From positions 1,860,001 to 1,924,000 of the forward strand of contig NZ_CP058601.1 in the NCBI RefSeq assembly GCF_013402815.2: DNA of 64,000 nt. Direction: 5' to 3'. The notes beneath the pieces were generated by a model. That model did not search any database, had not been told where the DNA came from, and saw nothing but the letters and a program-made list of their open reading frames with translations. The position numbers and the translations under genes were made by a program. The stretch is from Natrinema halophilum (lineage in GTDB: Archaea > Halobacteriota > Halobacteria > Halobacteriales > Natrialbaceae). Shown here one piece after another: positions 1 through 8,910 of this stretch (position 1 is the first letter of the stretch; each line of letters opens with the position of its first letter).

Positions 1-131
1 GAAACGCGGACGGTTGGACGTGTCACCGCTGGGCTGATCGAATCGAACGTCTCAGGCGACGTGTATCGTCACGACTATCGAGGGACGGATCGCGGCGCCC
101 GAGACGACCGGGTTGGAAATAGACCTGGCCG
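1..131. other. Window edge, no gene seen
   Basis: Sequence downstream of the ecfT stop codon. No convincing reading frame, RNA or repeat is visible; overlapping frames look like shadow ORFs. Confidence 0.4.
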
Positions 132-836
132 TCACAGAAACGTCGAAAGCCCGAGCGCGACGGCGAGGACGAGAACGGGATAGTCGATCCGCGAGAAGGC
201 AAGCGACGGCAGCGTCGGATTCCACGCAAAGCATCGCGCCTGCAACGCGACCGAGAGTCGATCCGCGCGGTCGAACGCGCGGGTGAGCCCGAGAATGCCG
301 ATCGTGCTGGCACGGTCGACCGTCCCTCGTTCGGTTCCCAATCGGGCGGCAATCGCCTCGCGAATCGTTCGGAGATCGCCCCGAAGCACGGGGAGAAACC
401 GAAAGACGAGTCCGACGCCGATTCCGAGTATCTGGCCCGGTTTTCCGGGGATCGTCCGTTGGATCGCTGCGCGCGAGTCGCGGACGGGGGTCGACCTGAC
501 GTAGGCCGCGCTGACGAGGAGGATTAACAGAACACGATAGCTCGCAAGCGCAGATGCGACGGCGGCCGATCGATCGAACCAGGGCACACCGACCGTGATG
601 CCCGCGATAAGCGGTGCGATCGCGAGGATGAGCAGTGCAAACCGGTATGCGACGACAGTCCGACGGAGTGGCAGCTGCGCCGCCGTTACTGCGACCGCGG
701 TGAAGACTGAAAAAACGAGGAGCGCCCTCGGCGTCGTGTGTGCCAGCGCGGTGGCGGCGAATCCGATCTGAACCGCCAGCTTGGTTCGGGGGTCGAGCCG
801 GTGGACGATAGAATCGCCGGGCTCGTAGGTCAGCAT
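132..836 (-). CDS. ECF transporter transmembrane protein EcfT (BioN-type)
   Basis: Membrane scaffold of an energy-coupling-factor vitamin importer, which couples ATP hydrolysis by EcfA to the substrate-binding subunit. The 234 residues contain several hydrophobic segments (about 25-60, 70-120 and a C-terminal one at 212-232). A charged cytoplasmic stretch holds ALQARCF near residue 200, a variant of the Ala-Arg-Gly coupling motif with Cys in place of Gly. It is the last gene of bioY-ecfA-ecfT on the minus strand, 58 bp after ecfA, so the substrate is almost certainly biotin. Family assignment is firm; dedication to biotin rests on the adjacent bioY. Confidence 0.9.
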   Translation of the reverse strand: MLTYEPGDSIVHRLDPRTKLAVQIGFAATALAHTTPRALLVFSVFTAVAVTAAQLPLRRTVVAYRFALLILAIAPLIAGITVGVPWFDRSAAVASALASYRVLLILLVSAAYVRSTPVRDSRAAIQRTIPGKPGQILGIGVGLVFRFLPVLRGDLRTIREAIAARLGTERGTVDRASTIGILGLTRAFDRADRLSVALQARCFAWNPTLPSLAFSRIDYPVLVLAVALGLSTFL

Positions 837-894
837 TGATGCGATCCCGTGTCCGTTACTGGTAGCTGCAGTTCTGTCAGAGCGCGCATCGAAA

Positions 895-1599
895 TCACAG
901 GTCTGGGACGCGTATTTCGAGCCCCTCGAGTTCCTCGAGGGCAGTGGCTGGCGGGCCGTCGACGGCGATCCGACCGGCTTGCATCGCGATCACGCGGTCG
1001 GCGAGTGCGCAGACGTCACGCAAGTCGTGGGTGGCGAGCAAAACGCCGGTTCCGTCGGCCGACAGCGATTCGAGTCGATCGAGGACGGATTGCCGGGCGG
1101 GGTCGTCCAGCCCGGTAAAGGGTTCGTCGAGGACGAGGTGTGTCGGTTCCATCGCGAGCGCGCCCGCGATCGCGATGCGTGACTGTTCCCCACCGGAGAG
1201 CGTATCGATCCGGTCGTCCTCCCTGCCAGTCATGTTCACGGCTTCGAGCGCAGCCGTCACGCGGCGATCGATCTCCTCGCGTGGGAGTCCGAGGTTTTCG
1301 GGTCCGAACGCGACGTCCGCACCGACAGTCGCCGAGACGAACTGGTCGCGAGGGTGTTGAAAGACCATCCCGACGCTCGAGCGGGCGGCGATCAGATCGT
1401 CGGCGACGGCCGTCCCGTTTACGAGAACCTCACCGGAGTCGGGTTCCAGAAGGCCGTTGCAGTGGCGCAACAGGGTTGTCTTCCCGCACCCGTTTGCGCC
1501 AGCCAGGAGGACGAACTCCCCGTCGTCGATCGTGAGCGAAACGTCCTCGAGAACCGTGACGTCCTCGAACGCGTACGAGACGGACCGAAATTCGATCAT
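895..1599 (-). CDS. ECF transporter ATPase EcfA (BioM-type)
   Basis: ABC ATPase that powers the biotin ECF importer. The Walker A motif GANGCGKTT lies at residues 34-42, the signature LSGGEQ near 135 and the Walker B HLVLDEPF with its catalytic Glu near 155, followed by the D-loop and a switch His (LATHDLRD). At 234 residues it is a single-domain ATPase of normal length, so it would act as a homodimer rather than an EcfA1/A2 pair. It lies 12 bp downstream of bioY and upstream of ecfT, which indicates one transcript. Confidence 0.93.
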   Translation of the reverse strand: MIEFRSVSYAFEDVTVLEDVSLTIDDGEFVLLAGANGCGKTTLLRHCNGLLEPDSGEVLVNGTAVADDLIAARSSVGMVFQHPRDQFVSATVGADVAFGPENLGLPREEIDRRVTAALEAVNMTGREDDRIDTLSGGEQSRIAIAGALAMEPTHLVLDEPFTGLDDPARQSVLDRLESLSADGTGVLLATHDLRDVCALADRVIAMQAGRIAVDGPPATALEELEGLEIRVPDL

Positions 1600-1611
1600 C
1601 GGCGCGTCAGG

Positions 1612-2199
1612 TCAGGGCCGGACCGGGGTTATCCGTCCGGATCTAACGATGGCGATAGCCGCGGCCATCTTGAGTATCTCGCCCGGAATGAACGGGATCG
1701 CACCGGCGGAGATGGCTTTCCACGCCCCCCACTCGAGGAGCCACGCCATGTATGCGGTTCCCATCCCGTATATGATGATCGTCCCTGTGACGAGCGCCCC
1801 CACCAGAATCGGTACCGAAACGGCTTGCAGATCGCGCAGCGCCGTCCCGCGATGCACGACGGCCCCGATGACGACCGCCGCAACCAAATACGACAACAGG
1901 TAGCCACCGGTTGGTCCGGTCAATGCGCCGAATCCACCTTCCATACCGGCGAACACCGGGAGACCAACCGCGCCGGCCGTGAGATAGATCAGGAGTGAAA
2001 TACCACCCCAGACCGGGCCCAGAACGAGTCCGGCGAGGAAGACGAAAAGCACCTGTAACGTGATCGGCGCCGGTGAGAGCGGCATCGGTATCGACACCGG
2101 TGCTGACGCGCCGATCAATGCTGCGAGGACCGCGGCCCGAGCGAACTGTCGGACGACGACGTCGTCGACGAGATCGACTGAATCTTGTTTCGTTGCCAT
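1612..2199 (-). CDS. bioY: Biotin transporter substrate-binding subunit BioY
   Basis: Integral membrane S-component that binds biotin and delivers it through the EcfA/EcfT module. The 195 residues form about six hydrophobic helices. Family hallmarks are the PLSPAPITLQVLFVFLAGL stretch (about 38-58) and the loop GGFGALTGPTGGYLLSY that contributes to the binding site. It is the first gene of the operon, and its ATG lies only 13 bp from a BirA-like inverted repeat, so transcription is probably repressed when biotin is sufficient. No biotin synthesis genes are visible in the window. Confidence 0.95.
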   Translation of the reverse strand: MATKQDSVDLVDDVVVRQFARAAVLAALIGASAPVSIPMPLSPAPITLQVLFVFLAGLVLGPVWGGISLLIYLTAGAVGLPVFAGMEGGFGALTGPTGGYLLSYLVAAVVIGAVVHRGTALRDLQAVSVPILVGALVTGTIIIYGMGTAYMAWLLEWGAWKAISAGAIPFIPGEILKMAAAIAIVRSGRITPVRP

Positions 2200-2211
2200 A
2201 CACTCGCTCTC

Positions 2212-2243
2212 TCGTAAACCTAGATCAAAACTTCGGTTTCCGA
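2212..2243. promoter_or_regulatory. Putative BirA operator upstream of bioY
   Basis: Inverted repeat with half-sites TCTCGTAAACC and GGTTTCCGAGC separated by 14 bp. One arm matches the reverse complement of the other at 9 of 11 positions. The GTAAACC/GGTTT cores and 14-bp spacing match the published BirA-box pattern (TTGTAAACC-N14-16-GGTTTACAA) of bacteria and archaea. It lies where the bioY core promoter should be, so binding would block TBP/TFB or the polymerase. A BirA with an HTH domain is encoded at 8911-9849. Confidence 0.75.
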
Positions 2244-2642
2244 GCTTACGAGTAATCTCGATTACACTAATAGCGGAACGGGGCGTTCCCGTCGAAACCA
2301 GAGTTTACGGCGAAACAGGATGCTTCCTCTCAGTTTCAGTGACGGTTTCAACCGGGATTCGACATATCGAAACCGAAAGCAATTGCGTTCCGAACGGACG
2401 TCTGTCCGCGTCTCGTGATCGACCGGTGACGGTAATATCCGGTTGTATCGCTTCGCTAATTGGAACGACCGGCGGTCTTATGCGTTACTTCGGTCCCCTG
2501 ATGAAAAAATGCGAACCAGTAGTACGCGGGCTGACGGACGGGAGATATACGAGTCGAAATCGATACACCGTCGGAGGGGTGTTCGGATCGGGATTCGAGT
2601 TCCGACCGAGCGAACGCCGAGGCGGGAACGCGAGGACGAACG
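2244..2642. other. Divergent intergenic region, bioY / large secreted protein
   Basis: About 400 bp between the BirA-like box and the ATG of the 1489-residue protein. Frames here lack conserved features. AT-richer stretches near 2450-2510 could hold the plus-strand promoter, but no single TATA box stands out. Confidence 0.4.
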
Positions 2643-5600
2643 ATGAGCCGACGCCCGACGTTGACTGTCCTTTCTGTCGTGCTTATCGCAGCTGTCGTGG
2701 TCGGGAGCATCATTGTGCTGCCGATCCTCGGCGACGACGGACCGGTCGCCGCGGCGGATGCCGGGACCGATGAAATCGGGGACGGCTCGTCGCCCAAAGG
2801 ACCCACACAGGCCGCGCTCGAGACGGTCGTCGCTCAGCAGGACGACCGGCAGACCGAGTGGTCCGAATTCGATCCGGTGACGTTCGAGTCGCCGACGGCG
2901 GCGGATCAAAGCGCAAACGAACGGGGCACGACTCAGGGTGATCCTGCCGACGCCCTCGAAGCCGGCGTCGAGGAAGGAATCGAACTCGTTCAATCCCAGG
3001 GACTGAACGTCACGCAAGACCAGCGCGCGGCGGCCCTCGAGGGTGCTCGCGCGTCGGTGTCACAGTATCAGAACGCGGACTCCGAGCAGGTACGGGCGGC
3101 GACGGCTGGGGCCGTCCACGGCGCGTTGATTCAGAAACAATCGGCGAACGTGACCCAGATTCAGCACGCGGTCGCCGGTGCGACCGGCGGCGGGCTTTCC
3201 CAGTCCCAGTCGGTCAACGCCACGCAACTCCAGAGCGCAGCGTGGGGTGGGGCTCACGGCGCGATCGCCCAGAGTCAGAACGTCTCCGTCGAACAGATTC
3301 AGGTCGCGAGCAGCGGTGCGGCCGCGGGGGCCGCAAACGAGGCCGGCGCGAAAGACGTCGGCTCGGTGGCGAAAATACAGGAAGCCGCCCAGGGATCGGC
3401 CTACGGCGCCCTGACCCAGTACCAGTCGATTTCGGTCGAACAGCGCCAGCGGGTGACCATAGAGCACGTCCGACACGCCGCTGCGGGTGCCGCCGCCGGC
3501 GCGCTCGAGGGAAGTACGTCTGCGGGTCTCGAACAGATGCAGCGGAGCGACGTCCGACAGGAACAGCAAATCGACGTCGAGCAGCGCCAGCGAGTGACGA
3601 TCAAGCAAATCCAGAAGGCTGCGGCCGGAGCAGCGAAAGGTGCGCTCGTCCAGGAGCAGACCGTTTCGGTCGAGCAGACTCAGGCCGCGGCCCGCGGAGC
3701 GAGCAGGGGTTCGCTCACGCAGATACAGGGCGTTCGCATCGAGCAGGTCCAGCGGATCTCGATCACGCAGGTACAGGAGGCGTCCGTCGGCGCGGCGACG
3801 GGGGCGATTTCTCAGAGCCAGGACGCAACCGTCGAGCAGATTCAGGCCGCTGCGACCGGAAGCGCGGGCGGTGTGCTGGTCCAGCGCCAGGAAATTTCGA
3901 TCACGCAGAGACAGTACGCGGCGATCGGAGCGGCCGAAGGGGCGATTTCATCCGCCTTCCAGCGGCAGTCGGTGACGGTCGAACAGATCCAGGCCGCCGC
4001 GTTCGGTGCCGGTGACGGGTCGGTGAGCCAGGCCCAGGTCGTCCAGATAACCCAGGTCCAGCACCTCGCACGTGGCGCTGCGAGCGGTGCCCTCTCTCAG
4101 ACGCAGGCGGCGACGGTGACACAAATTCAGGCGGTTGCGCGAGTCACCGCTCAGGAGACGGCTCACGTCGTCCAGTCCCAGCGGATCAGCATCACGCAAC
4201 TACAGACCCTGACCGAAGAAACCGCGTCGGAAACGATCGCCTATGTCGTCCAGGAAGACACCGAGGACGTGACGGAGATCACCCAGCAGGTCGAGGTCAC
4301 CGTCGTCCAGCGACTCGAGACGATCGACCGGATTGAGGGGACAGCGTCGATCGACGTTCCCGACCAGCAGTCCGACGGGGAGCGAATCACCGTCGAAGAC
4401 GTTTCGCTCTCCGAGGGCGGGTACGTGGCCGTCTACGATGGAGTCGCGGTCGATGCCGATCCCGCCGATATCGTCGGCGTCTCGAGGTACCTCGAGGACG
4501 GTTCGTACGAGAACGTCACGATCGAACTCGACGACTCGCTCGCTTCGAGCGGGGCGATCGTCGCGGTCGCACACCACGAGACGACCGGCGACGAAACGTT
4601 CCAGTACGTCGATTCGGACGGCGAGGAGGACGTTCCGTACGTCACCGGCGCAGGGGCGCCGGTCCTCGACGGTGCGTTCCTGACGGTTGCGGACGACACT
4701 CGCGACGCCACGGCGACGCTATCGGTTTCCGACCAGACCGGCAACGGATCGGCGCTAACGGTCGACGAAGCGAACGCATCCGTTCCGTACACCGTGGCCG
4801 CGACCGTCGACGGCGAATCGATCGGAAGCGAATCGTTCTCGGCCGGCGAACTCGTGACGAATCTCTCGCTCGGCCTCGAGCCGGCCCTCGAGGAGAACGC
4901 AACCGTCGACGTTTCGATCGTCGGCGAGGACGGCGCGACGCTCGTGAACGAGACGATCACGTACAGCGTCGTGGAGGACGGACCCGAGGGTTCGATCTCG
5001 GTCGACGACCAGACGGGAGACGGTGAGACGCTCGAGGTCGATGCCGCGAGCGCGTCGGTCCCGTACGTGATTTCCGCTGCGTACGGCGACGAGCGGGTCG
5101 ATAGCGACCAGTTCGAAGCGAATACCACGATTACTGACGAGGAACTCGAGTTGGATCCGCCGCTCGAGGAGAACGCGACCGTCGACGTCTCCGTTCGCGC
5201 CGTGGCTGACGACGCAGTGCTGGCGAACGAATCGGTCGAGTACGGGATAGTACAACGGGGGTCGGACCGGCCGACGGCGAACCTCACGGTCGCCGATCAA
5301 ACGGGCGACGGCGAGACGCTCACCGTCACTCAGGCGAACGCGTCCGTCGAGTACGCACTCACCGTTACCGACGAGAACGGCACGCAGCGAACGACGAGCG
5401 ACACGTTCAATGCGAACGCGACGATCGGACCCGAGGAGTTCCCCCTCGATCCGCCGCTCGAGGAGAATTCGACGCTCGAAGTGGCGGTCGTCGACGTAGA
5501 GAACGACACCATCCTCGAAACGGATACCGTCGAGTATACGGTCGATGGAGCGCTCGAGGAGTTCGCAGTGGAATTCGCGAGCTGTTCGCGGGCGGAGGTC

Positions 5601-7112
5601 ACCGCGTCGCTCGAGGCAGGCGATCAGGTCGCCGCGAGCACGGGATTTTACACGACCGGCGGCTTCGGAAACACGATTCTGGACGATCTGATTACGGTCG
5701 GCGAAGACGTCCCGGCGCCGTTTAACGGTACGATCGTCTTCGAGATCGGCGACGAGCGCAGCGTCACGACCGAGGGAGACCGCGTGACGGTCGAGGTGCC
5801 GGATTACGGTACCTTCGGCACGTACATCTCCGGGATCAGCTCGCCTCAAGCGGCTCCATTCGGCGGGATAGACTTCCCGAACCCGTCGGAAACGTGTCGA
5901 GATGAGGTGCGGCCGGACCGGCCCTCGCTCTCCGTCGTCGAAACGATGCCGGTCGGTGACGGGAACGCCATAGACGTAACGTTCGGGTACGAGAACCCGA
6001 ACGACGCCCCGGTGGCTGCAAACAGTGCGTTCGTCGAGGGAACGACGGCCGACCGACCGCCGAGCGAACTCGAATCCGGCCAGCAGACGTTCACCGTCGA
6101 GTGGGCGCCCGAGAGTGACAGCGAACGTCTCGTCTGGCAGGTCGACCTCTCGAACTTCGGCTACGACGAGCCGCTGACCGCCGAAACGCCGCCCGCGGGC
6201 GAGATCGAACCGTCCCAGCCGGCCGCCTTCGACGTTTCGATAACGGGGACGAACAGCCCGGTCGAACAAGGCGACCCCATCGCGGTCGACGCCGAACTCG
6301 AAAACGTCGGCGACGAAGCCGGCAGCCAGAATGTCTCGATCGCCGTCGACGGGACCATCGGCAACGCCACCTCGGTGTCGCTCGAGCCCGGCGAAACCCG
6401 GACGGTCACGCTACGGGACGGGACGACGGATCTCGAACCCGGCGAGTACCCGGTCGAAGTTTCGACCGCGAACGAGACGGCGGAGACGACGGTTACCGTC
6501 GAGCCGGCGGGTGAACCAGCCGCGTTCGCGATCGCCGACGTGTCGGCACCCGAAACAGGATTGCCTGGCGAGCAAGTAACGGTGAACGCGACGATCGAGA
6601 ATCGAGGCGATCTCGAGGGAACGCAGACGGTTACCTACAGTATCGACGGCCAACTGGCCGCCGAGGAATCGGTAACGCTCGCTGGCGGGCAAGCGACGAC
6701 GCTTTCGTTTTCCACCGATCTTCCGCCAGGAACGTCGACTCACACGATCGCGACTGACGACGATCAGACGTCGGTGACCATCGAGACAACCGTGCCGGTC
6801 TCGAACGAAGAGACGGAACCGGAAGCACCGACCGAACCGGAACAACCAGACGAGCCGACCGAACCCGAGCAACCAGACACTCCGGCCGAACCCGAGCAAC
6901 CAGACGAGCCGACCGAACCCGAGCAGCCAGACACTCCGGCCGAACCGGAACAACCAGACGAGCCGACCGAACCCGAGCAGCCAGACACTCCGGCCGAACC
7001 CGAGCAACCAGAAACGCCCGCCGATGACGATGGTGCGGCTGGTGAGGAAGAAACCGCTGTCGACGGAAACGCAACCGCGGATACTGAGAACGACACTGCC
7101 GGTGCGGGCTAA
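2643..7112 (+). CDS. Giant secreted repeat protein: Q-rich 23-residue repeats, DUF7282-like and CARDB-like domains
   Basis: A 1489-residue acidic surface or secreted protein. A hydrophobic N-terminal segment (about 8-29) would be a signal or signal anchor. Residues about 95-540 carry roughly 16 copies of a 23-residue Gln/Ala/Gly repeat of the type SQSQxVxVxQIQxAAxGAAxGA. About 565-680 resembles haloarchaeal DUF7282. Three related beta units start near 690, 784 and 880, each with a DQTGxGxxLTV motif. Two CARDB-like domains start near 1194 and 1293. A Pro/Glu tail (about 1396-1459) repeats EPEQPDEPTEPEQPDTPA. Many NxS/T sequons could be N-glycosylated. No PGF-CTERM or C-terminal membrane helix is seen, so it is either released or held by its N-terminus. 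The molecular role is unknown; adhesion or cell-wall function is inference. Confidence 0.85.
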   Translation: MSRRPTLTVLSVVLIAAVVVGSIIVLPILGDDGPVAAADAGTDEIGDGSSPKGPTQAALETVVAQQDDRQTEWSEFDPVTFESPTAADQSANERGTTQGDPADALEAGVEEGIELVQSQGLNVTQDQRAAALEGARASVSQYQNADSEQVRAATAGAVHGALIQKQSANVTQIQHAVAGATGGGLSQSQSVNATQLQSAAWGGAHGAIAQSQNVSVEQIQVASSGAAAGAANEAGAKDVGSVAKIQEAAQGSAYGALTQYQSISVEQRQRVTIEHVRHAAAGAAAGALEGSTSAGLEQMQRSDVRQEQQIDVEQRQRVTIKQIQKAAAGAAKGALVQEQTVSVEQTQAAARGASRGSLTQIQGVRIEQVQRISITQVQEASVGAATGAISQSQDATVEQIQAAATGSAGGVLVQRQEISITQRQYAAIGAAEGAISSAFQRQSVTVEQIQAAAFGAGDGSVSQAQVVQITQVQHLARGAASGALSQTQAATVTQIQAVARVTAQETAHVVQSQRISITQLQTLTEETASETIAYVVQEDTEDVTEITQQVEVTVVQRLETIDRIEGTASIDVPDQQSDGERITVEDVSLSEGGYVAVYDGVAVDADPADIVGVSRYLEDGSYENVTIELDDSLASSGAIVAVAHHETTGDETFQYVDSDGEEDVPYVTGAGAPVLDGAFLTVADDTRDATATLSVSDQTGNGSALTVDEANASVPYTVAATVDGESIGSESFSAGELVTNLSLGLEPALEENATVDVSIVGEDGATLVNETITYSVVEDGPEGSISVDDQTGDGETLEVDAASASVPYVISAAYGDERVDSDQFEANTTITDEELELDPPLEENATVDVSVRAVADDAVLANESVEYGIVQRGSDRPTANLTVADQTGDGETLTVTQANASVEYALTVTDENGTQRTTSDTFNANATIGPEEFPLDPPLEENSTLEVAVVDVENDTILETDTVEYTVDGALEEFAVEFASCSRAEVTASLEAGDQVAASTGFYTTGGFGNTILDDLITVGEDVPAPFNGTIVFEIGDERSVTTEGDRVTVEVPDYGTFGTYISGISSPQAAPFGGIDFPNPSETCRDEVRPDRPSLSVVETMPVGDGNAIDVTFGYENPNDAPVAANSAFVEGTTADRPPSELESGQQTFTVEWAPESDSERLVWQVDLSNFGYDEPLTAETPPAGEIEPSQPAAFDVSITGTNSPVEQGDPIAVDAELENVGDEAGSQNVSIAVDGTIGNATSVSLEPGETRTVTLRDGTTDLEPGEYPVEVSTANETAETTVTVEPAGEPAAFAIADVSAPETGLPGEQVTVNATIENRGDLEGTQTVTYSIDGQLAAEESVTLAGGQATTLSFSTDLPPGTSTHTIATDDDQTSVTIETTVPVSNEETEPEAPTEPEQPDEPTEPEQPDTPAEPEQPDEPTEPEQPDTPAEPEQPDEPTEPEQPDTPAEPEQPETPADDDGAAGEEETAVDGNATADTENDTAGAG
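6829..7020 (+). repeat. 54-bp tandem repeat encoding the Pro/Glu tail
   Basis: About three and a half copies of an 18-codon unit (two 9-codon halves) encoding alternating EPEQPDEPT and EPEQPDTPA. The unit is a multiple of three, so copy changes keep the frame. Synonymous differences (gaaccggaa versus gaacccgag) distinguish copies. Confidence 0.85.
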
Positions 7113-7194
7113 ACTCGTGGTGTTTGTGCAGTTCGGGTTCGTCAACGGCGATGCTCACGTGTCGGAAAAACGGGGAACCAGGTTGCGTCGACCG

Positions 7195-7485
7195 TCAGTG
7201 CTGGTGGCCGGTCGCTTCGCCGAAGGTGACGCCGAACCGTTCCTCGAACAGGTCCATCACTTCCGCTTCCTGCGCCTCGAGTTCGTCGTCGGCACTGTCG
7301 CCGTGGTGAACGATGTGATGGGCGCGACTCGCGAACGAGAGCAGCATGACGTCGCCAACCGTCTCGGCGTCCGTCTGGTCGCCTTCGGCGACGAGGTCGA
7401 CGAGGCCGGCTGGAATCGTTACCTCGTCGGTCGCACCGTCTTCGGAACAGATCGAGAAGGTCGTCGTCTGGACTTCGTCGGTCAT
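7195..7485 (-). CDS. Conserved haloarchaeal small acidic protein (DUF7545-like)
   Basis: A 96-residue soluble acidic protein with a conserved C-terminal stretch of the form LFEERFGVTFGEATGH and an HHIVHHGD segment that could bind metal. It resembles a small family I remember in haloarchaea (DUF7545), but I cannot confirm the number. Function unknown. It is convergent with the large secreted protein gene and followed on the same strand by the DUF5799-like gene's downstream region. Confidence 0.7.
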   Translation of the reverse strand: MTDEVQTTTFSICSEDGATDEVTIPAGLVDLVAEGDQTDAETVGDVMLLSFASRAHHIVHHGDSADDELEAQEAEVMDLFEERFGVTFGEATGHQH

Positions 7486-7633
7486 ACTCCTACGGTCGGG
7501 AAGCGTCCCTATAGATGCTGTGGCTCGTCTCGACGATCCGTCCGCGGCCGAATTGCGCGGACGCGAGCGTCACTCGCCGGAATGGCATCCGTCGTCGATC
7601 GATAGCCAGCGGCTGGCGTCGGCAGTCGGTCGT

Positions 7634-8098
7634 TTAGTTGTCGTCAGCCACGCTGCGTCGGACCGACTCCCATCGCCCCTTCGACTCGAGGTGGGACTGC
7701 AGTTCGTTGGCGTACTCCTGAGTGAGTCGTTTGGCAGCTTCGCGTTGGTCGTTGTTCGACGGGTTGGAGGTCTCGCCCATTCCGAGCGCGGCCTTGATCG
7801 AGTCGACCAAGCTGCCGCTCGAAGTGCTCAATCCGCCGTTTGCACCGCCGCCGGCCATCGCTCCCATCCCCGACTGAATGTTATCGAGTTCGGGAATGAT
7901 GCCGTCTATCTTGTCCGTGTTGGCAACGATCCTGGCCCGGTCGGGATCGTCGGGGTTGTCGATCTCGAACTCCGTTGCGGTCATGATCAGGCTCCACTGC
8001 TGGTTCGAGAACTGTGACTGCTCGATTCGCGTCGAAAAGGACTGATCGACGGACATCCGCTCGCCGACTATCTGATCCGTCCACGGATTGTCGCTCAT
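7634..8098 (-). CDS. DUF5799-like haloarchaeal protein
   Basis: A 154-residue soluble protein beginning MSDNPWTDQIVGERMSVD, with a conserved FSNQQWSLIMTATEFEI segment (residues about 30-47). A Gly-rich linker follows, then a charged helical C-terminus. The pattern matches the haloarchaeal family DUF5799, of unknown function. It is transcribed divergently from the uspA-type gene at 8361. Confidence 0.75.
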   Translation of the reverse strand: MSDNPWTDQIVGERMSVDQSFSTRIEQSQFSNQQWSLIMTATEFEIDNPDDPDRARIVANTDKIDGIIPELDNIQSGMGAMAGGGANGGLSTSSGSLVDSIKAALGMGETSNPSNNDQREAAKRLTQEYANELQSHLESKGRWESVRRSVADDN

Positions 8099-8183
8099 AG
8101 GCTTCGGTTAGATCGGTGGCTGTATCAGCGTTTCCCATCCGTATATTTCTACAGAGAGACAGCGAGAGTGCCTCGGGTTCGTC

Positions 8184-8231
8184 CGAAACGGCGTAGCCGT
8201 TTCGTGATGACGAGAGACCGTCGGTCTCTCG
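8184..8231. repeat. Twin perfect 9-bp stem-loops
   Basis: Two adjacent inverted repeats, each with a perfect 9-bp stem and 3-nt loop: CGAAACGGC-GTA-GCCGTTTCG (8184-8204) and CGAGAGACC-GTC-GGTCTCTCG (8211-8231), separated by 6 nt. They lie between two divergent genes. They could be an attenuator, a small-RNA element or the scar of an IS200/IS605-type end. The tnpB remnant near 55.2 kb has a similar hairpin (GAGGGACC-GAC-GGTCCCTC). Confidence 0.7.
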
Positions 8232-8360
8232 AACCACTTGACCCCGAGGTATTCACAAGAAAGGCGGATTCCGAGCGCCGAAGCTATCAATCTCGTTGAC
8301 AGTCTCTCGAGTCAGGATAACGCTGATATAGGTGGTTGGTATATGTTATCGTGTATCGTC

Positions 8361-8837
8361 ATGTACGACCGCATCCTCGTACCGACCGATGGCTCCCGAG
8401 AGGGCGAACGTGCGATCGAATACGCGTTCGACCTTGCGCGCACGCACGATGCGACGATCCGCACGCTCTACGTCGTCAACGCCACCGGCTACAGCGGACT
8501 CCCGATGGAAACCGCGCTCGAAGGGATCAACGATGCGCTTCACGGCAAGGGTCGGGCGGCGGTCGGACGAGTCGAAGAACTCGCACCGGACGACGTTACG
8601 GTCGAAAGTCAGGTGCGCGAAGGCGCGCCGAGTCGCGTCATCGTCGACGAGGCAGACCCCGACGAGTGCGACCTGGTGGTGATGGGAACCCACGGGCGTG
8701 GCGGAATCGACAGGCTGTTACTCGGCAGCGTCACGGAACGAGTGGTCCGGGATGCCCCGGTGCCGGTACTCACGGTGCAGGTTGACCCCGAAGCGGTCGA
8801 CGAAGAGTCGGCGCAATATCGTCTCGCCGCAGAGTGA
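8361..8837 (+). CDS. Universal stress protein, UspA family
   Basis: A 158-residue single Usp domain. The start MYDRILVPTDGS is chosen because an in-frame upstream extension (to 8238) lacks family similarity. The ATP-binding signature G-x2-G-x9-G(S/T) is present as GTHGRGGIDRLLLGSV, and VPVLTV forms the final strand, so it probably binds ATP and dimerises. It is one of five Usp genes in the window. Specific stress unknown. Confidence 0.92.
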   Translation: MYDRILVPTDGSREGERAIEYAFDLARTHDATIRTLYVVNATGYSGLPMETALEGINDALHGKGRAAVGRVEELAPDDVTVESQVREGAPSRVIVDEADPDECDLVVMGTHGRGGIDRLLLGSVTERVVRDAPVPVLTVQVDPEAVDEESAQYRLAAE

Positions 8838-8910
8838 GCGTCGCGGTACCTCGGCACTGTAACGCGATTCTCCCCATCGAAAGCGGTGGGCCACACCGTT
8901 CGAGAGCTGG

